Source: Parabacteroides sp900760525
GTDB taxonomy: Bacteria > Bacteroidota > Bacteroidia > Bacteroidales > Tannerellaceae
Assembly (NCBI RefSeq): GCF_049860805.1
Contig: NZ_CP187555.1
Span: forward strand, 3,782,001 to 3,846,000
Length of the DNA: 64,000 nt
Direction: 5' to 3'
Shown here: positions 60,610 to 64,000 of the stretch, piece by piece
How positions within the stretch are numbered: the first letter of the stretch is position 1
Layout of the letters: every line of letters begins with the position of its first letter
Position numbers and translations under genes: made by a program
Notes under the pieces: model-generated
What the model saw: the letters and a program-made list of their open reading frames with translations, nothing else
Databases searched by the model: none
What the model was told of the DNA's origin: nothing

Positions 60610-63348
60610 CTATTCATCAAAAAGTTTCATTTGCCCGGTAATCTCATCGATAATATCCGAATTGCTCTTATCCCGATCCGGATCGAGATCCGCCTCTTCA
60701 TCATCGCTACCACCTTCTTGCCGTGGCTGTGCTACGGAAGGAAAGCGAACTGGGTCAAGCTCGTTGATCGTTTGTATCTCAAAAGTCGAGATACGTTTGC
60801 CTTTTGCTTTGAACCCTTTCACTGCGATAAACTCTTCCGCATCCAACACCAACGGTTCACGGAAGGCATCATGCCCGCCAAACACCGCTTCTATCCGTGG
60901 ATATACTTCATCAGTAAGCAACATCAGGCGGCTCTTCGGATTCTCGCCGAGGAAATTTTGTTTGCGGCTTCCGGCTTCCAGTTGGAAACGTTTCAGATAA
61001 TAATATTTCTGGTCGGCATCGTAAAGAGCGGCCGTCCAAATCTTATTCGCATCGAACTTCTCGATATTCAAGATATTTGGTTCATAATGATTGCTCAGAT
61101 CGAAGTTGGTCGTATAGAAATCGCCATTCTGAAGGATCACTAAGATCTGATCTTCACTCTGGAACTCACCTAACTCCTCTCCGCGCCCATCGTAATTCAG
61201 GCGCAGCACATCGCGGTCGAACCAGACCATACGGCCTCCCAATGTCGAACTTCCTTTCTGCTTCAGGCTGATCTTATGTATTTCCGCCTTTGTCAGGATA
61301 TTTCCCATAGAACCGCGCCCTTTAATCGCAATCTCGCTGAAATCTTTCTCAAAGACAAGCAATTTCTGACGGGGCTTCGGTTTCAGGATCACCTTCACCG
61401 TCTCGGCCTCGCCATTGGCATTGGCGCTGAAATAGAGGATGCGCGAGCCTTCCGTTCCTTTGGTTATATCATATTCCCGATCGCGCGTGACGCCTGTTAC
61501 AGCGAAACGTTTGATATAATTATATCCTATTTTTCCGTCCCGGTAGATCACATTATAGATCGTGCGGTTATCGTTCCGCTTGAAGACATTCAGGTAGAGG
61601 ATATCCTTCCCGACAAACATCTTTTCGCTTACCTTCACGACTTTGTACGTGCCGTTGCGGTAGAAAAGAATAATATCGTCGATATCGGAACAGTTGCAGA
61701 CATACTCGTCTTTCTTCAAGCCGGTCCCGATGAACCCTTCAATGCGGTTGATATACAGCTTCTCGTTCGCCTCGACAACCTTAGTCGCCTCGATCGTGTC
61801 GAAGTTGCGCACTTCGGTCATGCGCGGATAGTTCTTGCCGTATTTCTCTTTCAGCATCATGAACCAGTCGATCGTGTAATCCACGATATGCGCCAGATGG
61901 TCGTCGATCTTCGCAATATCTTCCTTATACTGGGCTATGATCGCATTACATTTATCCGTATTGAACTTAAGGATGCGTCCCATCTTGATCTCCATCAGTT
62001 TCAGGATGTCTTCGCGGGTCACTTCGCGGATGAAGTGCGGTTTGAAAGGGTCGAGGCGTTTGTCGATGTGGGCGATCGCCTCATCCATATCTTTCGCCTC
62101 TTCAAATTCTTTGTCTTTATAAATGCGTTCTTCAATGAAGATCTTTTCCAGGGAGGCAAAGAAGAGCGACTCTTCCAGTTCCTGTTTCTGTATTTCCAGT
62201 TCGGTACGGAGCAGGTGCAGCGTGTCGTCTGTCGAATGTTTCAGCACATCGCTTACCGTCAGGAAGTGCGGCTTATTGTCCATAATGACGCAGCAGTTCG
62301 GCGAAATGCTGATCTCGCAATCCGTGAAGGCATACAACGCGTCGATCGTCTTATCGGAAGAGACACCCGGAGCCAAGTGCACGAGGATCTCCACGTTACG
62401 GGCCGTATTATCGTCGACTTTCTTGATCTTGATCTTTCCCTTATCATTTGCTTTCAGAATCGATTCGATCAAAGTGGAGGTTGTCTTCCCGTATGGAATC
62501 TCGCTGATGACAAGCGTCTTGTTGTCTAATTTCGTAATCTTGGCACGCACCTTTACGGAACCGCCGCGTTCGCCGTCGTTATATTTCAACACATCGATAT
62601 AACCTCCGGTCTGGAAATCGGGATACAGGGTAAACTCTTCCCCCTGCAGATAAGCGACGGAAGCATCCGCAAGTTCGTTGAAGTTATGCGGTAATATTTT
62701 GGAAGAAAGCCCCACAGCGATGCCTTCCACACCCTGCGCCAGCAGCAAAGGGAATTTAACGGGAAGCGTCACCGGCTCCTTGTTTCGCCCGTCGTAGGAC
62801 AGTTGCCAAAGAGTCGTTTTCGGATTAAAGACCGTTTCAAGTGCAAACTTGGAGAGGCGCGCCTCGATATAACGGGGAGCCGCCGCACCGTCACCAGTGA
62901 GGATATTACCCCAGTTTCCCTGGCAGTCGATCAACAGGTCTTTCTGTCCGAGCTGCACCAGCGCGTCACCGATAGAGGCATCGCCATGCGGGTGAAACTG
63001 CATGGTATGTCCGACAATATTCGCCACCTTGTTGTATCGCCCGTCGTCCAACCGCTTCATGGAGTGCAGGATTCGACGCTGTACGGGTTTCAACCCGTCG
63101 TTGATATGCGGAACGGCACGCTCCAAAATCACATAGGAGGCATAATCGAGGAACCAATCCTGATACATGCCCGACAAATGATAAGACACCCGGCTTTCCG
63201 ATTTCCCCGGTATCTTATATTCCGAATGTGTCTCCTGGCTTGCTTCCGTTTCGACAGTCTCATCCCTGTTTTCATCAGCAACCGGCTGTCCTTCCGTATC
63301 TTTTATTTCTTCGCTTTCGTCCTGTTCAATAATATCTTCTGGTCTCAT
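60610..63348 (-). CDS. parC: Topoisomerase IV subunit A (ParC-type)
   Basis: This 912-residue type II topoisomerase A subunit has an unusual acidic N-terminal extension of about 50 residues before SYHLSGMYQDWFLDYASYVI. The breakage-reunion domain has the catalytic Tyr in AAAPRYIEARLSKF. GrlA-type motifs NDGLKPVQRRIL and QFHPHGDASIGD follow, then a C-terminal beta-pinwheel (VILKPKPRQKLLVFEKDFSEI, DGRGEELGEF). It works with ParE, which is not in the window. With GyrB-type partners it unlinks daughter chromosomes. A tail of acidic residues (DDEEADLDPDRDKSN) ends it. Confidence 0.92.
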   Translation of the reverse strand: MRPEDIIEQDESEEIKDTEGQPVADENRDETVETEASQETHSEYKIPGKSESRVSYHLSGMYQDWFLDYASYVILERAVPHINDGLKPVQRRILHSMKRLDDGRYNKVANIVGHTMQFHPHGDASIGDALVQLGQKDLLIDCQGNWGNILTGDGAAAPRYIEARLSKFALETVFNPKTTLWQLSYDGRNKEPVTLPVKFPLLLAQGVEGIAVGLSSKILPHNFNELADASVAYLQGEEFTLYPDFQTGGYIDVLKYNDGERGGSVKVRAKITKLDNKTLVISEIPYGKTTSTLIESILKANDKGKIKIKKVDDNTARNVEILVHLAPGVSSDKTIDALYAFTDCEISISPNCCVIMDNKPHFLTVSDVLKHSTDDTLHLLRTELEIQKQELEESLFFASLEKIFIEERIYKDKEFEEAKDMDEAIAHIDKRLDPFKPHFIREVTREDILKLMEIKMGRILKFNTDKCNAIIAQYKEDIAKIDDHLAHIVDYTIDWFMMLKEKYGKNYPRMTEVRNFDTIEATKVVEANEKLYINRIEGFIGTGLKKDEYVCNCSDIDDIILFYRNGTYKVVKVSEKMFVGKDILYLNVFKRNDNRTIYNVIYRDGKIGYNYIKRFAVTGVTRDREYDITKGTEGSRILYFSANANGEAETVKVILKPKPRQKLLVFEKDFSEIAIKGRGSMGNILTKAEIHKISLKQKGSSTLGGRMVWFDRDVLRLNYDGRGEELGEFQSEDQILVILQNGDFYTTNFDLSNHYEPNILNIEKFDANKIWTAALYDADQKYYYLKRFQLEAGSRKQNFLGENPKSRLMLLTDEVYPRIEAVFGGHDAFREPLVLDAEEFIAVKGFKAKGKRISTFEIQTINELDPVRFPSVAQPRQEGGSDDEEADLDPDRDKSNSDIIDEITGQMKLFDE

Positions 63349-63580
63349 ATATCTCTATCCAAATCTTTTGCATCATCCTGGAGCTTTATGGCAATGCCCA
63401 TAAGCCATAATAGGCTGTAAATATACGAAATATTGCCGAAATAATAAAAAGAACGGGGCAAGGACCGCAAAAATTCATTATTTGGAAGTATTCATCACGC
63501 CAGCATCCGTGAAACGGCAGGTACGGACCAACTTGTACTTGCGGCGCGAACCGTTTTTGTCCCGAATAATTCTTTCTTAA

Positions 63581-63694
63581 GTGCCTGCCAATTCTGTAAT
63601 CGGTGTCAGTGATTTTATAATCAGTGGTTGTGATTATATAATTGCTGGCACTGATTTTATAATCACTGGCACTGATTACAGAATTGATAGGCAC
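63581..63694. repeat. Inverted-repeat element with internal 21-bp units (second copy of the design)
   Basis: The outer arms (63581-63601 and 63674-63694) are complementary at 19 of 21 positions. Four 21-bp units follow one another: 63602-63622, 63623-63643, 63644-63664, 63665-63685, each of type (A/G)nTGnnnnTGATTnTATAATY. With the left arm this makes five units of 21 bp. Both strands are open and would read as heptads (plus: TDFIITG...; minus: DYKITDT...). There is no other gene in 63349-63932. Confidence 0.75.
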
Positions 63695-63870
63695 TCCGAT
63701 GTTTTTTATGCCTATGTAGATAAGTTTTCTTGTAGCAGGGATGGATTATTCCTTATATTATGTAGTCCATAAGATCGTATCGCTTAAAAATGAATTTGGT
63801 GCAGTCGCCCTAATAAGATGCTGAAAATGCTACAGGTTACAGAAAAAATCATTTACTTTGCAACCTTAAT

Positions 63871-63902
63871 AATGTGCCAATGCGCAAAAAAATTGGCACA
63901 TT
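63871..63902 (+). promoter_or_regulatory. Hairpin in the leader of the glycyl-tRNA synthetase gene
   Basis: AATGTGCCAAT (63871-63881) and ATTGGCACATT (63892-63902) pair perfectly around a 10-nt loop, and TTGGCACATT occurs again directly after (63901-63910). A -7-like ACTTTG lies at 63855-63860. The hairpin lies 30 bp before the ATG and could be a regulatory leader structure. Confidence 0.45.
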
Positions 63903-63932
63903 GGCACATTAATTAATTGGCAAATTATTATT

Positions 63933-64000
63933 ATGGCACAAGAAGATGTATTTAAGAAATTAGTTTCGCACTGTAAAGAATACGGGTTTGTATTCCCCTC
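63933..64000 (+). CDS. glyQS: Glycyl-tRNA synthetase (3' end outside window)
   Basis: ATG at 63933 opens a frame that runs to the window edge and encodes MAQEDVFKKLVSHCKEYGFVF, matching the N-terminus of bacterial/eukaryotic-type single-chain glycyl-tRNA synthetases (the Bacteroidetes form). Only 22 codons are visible, so the call rests on this N-terminal motif. A hairpin lies in its leader. Confidence 0.75.
   Translation, partial: MAQEDVFKKLVSHCKEYGFVFP

Noticed and set aside
61276..62529. A 417-codon plus-strand frame
   Set aside because: It lies wholly antisense to parC and shows the composition of a shadow frame.
63386..63694. A 102-codon minus-strand frame
   Set aside because: Its first third is the 21-bp repeat element and the rest lacks coding character or a ribosome-binding site.

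Overview
The window reads as chromosome of a gut Bacteroidales bacterium, most likely Parabacteroides. The evidence is SusC/SusD pairs, an ECF sigma/FecR switch, DUF4493 and PCMD lipoproteins, many Bacteroidetes promoters (-7 TAnnTTTG with -33 TTG/TTTG about 19-20 bp upstream), and a MetG/ParC/GlyRS housekeeping background. No rRNA genes or CRISPR array were seen. One tRNA was found.

Layout. 1-9 kb: end of a tyrosine phosphatase, a DEAD-box helicase, an outer-membrane barrel, a 495-bp inverted-repeat element, tRNA-Leu, a zinc-uptake binding protein with its ATPase but no adjacent permease, an epimerase, and two DUF2807 surface proteins. 9-14.2 kb: an accessory island holding a controller-type HTH protein, an M.EcoRI-like adenine methyltransferase, a BRO/DinD-like protein, a DUF262-HNH nuclease and a tyrosine recombinase. 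14.5-22.4 kb: a GntR-SPFH operon, metY beside an Lrp regulator, a dehydrogenase/aminotransferase pair for amino-sugar nucleotides, and metG. 22.5-34.2 kb: one long leftward operon of DUF4493/PCMD lipoproteins, a barrel protein and a giant InlB-repeat protein, with an AraC regulator facing away. 35.7-44 kb: a polysaccharide-utilisation-type locus (ECF sigma, FecR, SusC with STN domain, SusD, exported oxidoreductase). 44-49 kb: LiaF-like and LytTR membrane proteins, a HipA-like/DUF3037 pair and a glycerophosphodiesterase, interleaved with copies of a small-RNA gene. 49-64 kb: dprA, a thioesterase, a U32 peptidase, a propeller lipoprotein, a TPR protein, BlaR1/BlaI, dusB, an S41 peptidase, a DUF3316 protein, parC and the first bases of glycyl-tRNA synthetase.

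Most notable. (1) Downstream of the M.EcoRI-like methyltransferase lie three different but homologous C-terminal coding cassettes, one on the gene strand and two inverted. Each begins at a copy of a TGAAATCTTAGG core, and a tyrosine recombinase is encoded 2 kb away. This looks like a small shufflon that could swap the tail, and perhaps the specificity or activity, of the methyltransferase. In this assembly the junction is out of frame by one base. (2) Five copies of a short RNA gene share a promoter and a nearly invariant 5' half. Terminator stems are kept by pair-preserving changes, and one copy has a wholly different 3' half. (3) Two unrelated intergenic sites hold elements of the same design: 21-bp repeat units whose outermost units are inverted copies of each other. 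Larger and smaller inverted-repeat elements sit at 3721-4215, 20330-20411 and 52292-52357.

All family assignments come from reading the sequence against remembered family features; no database search was possible.
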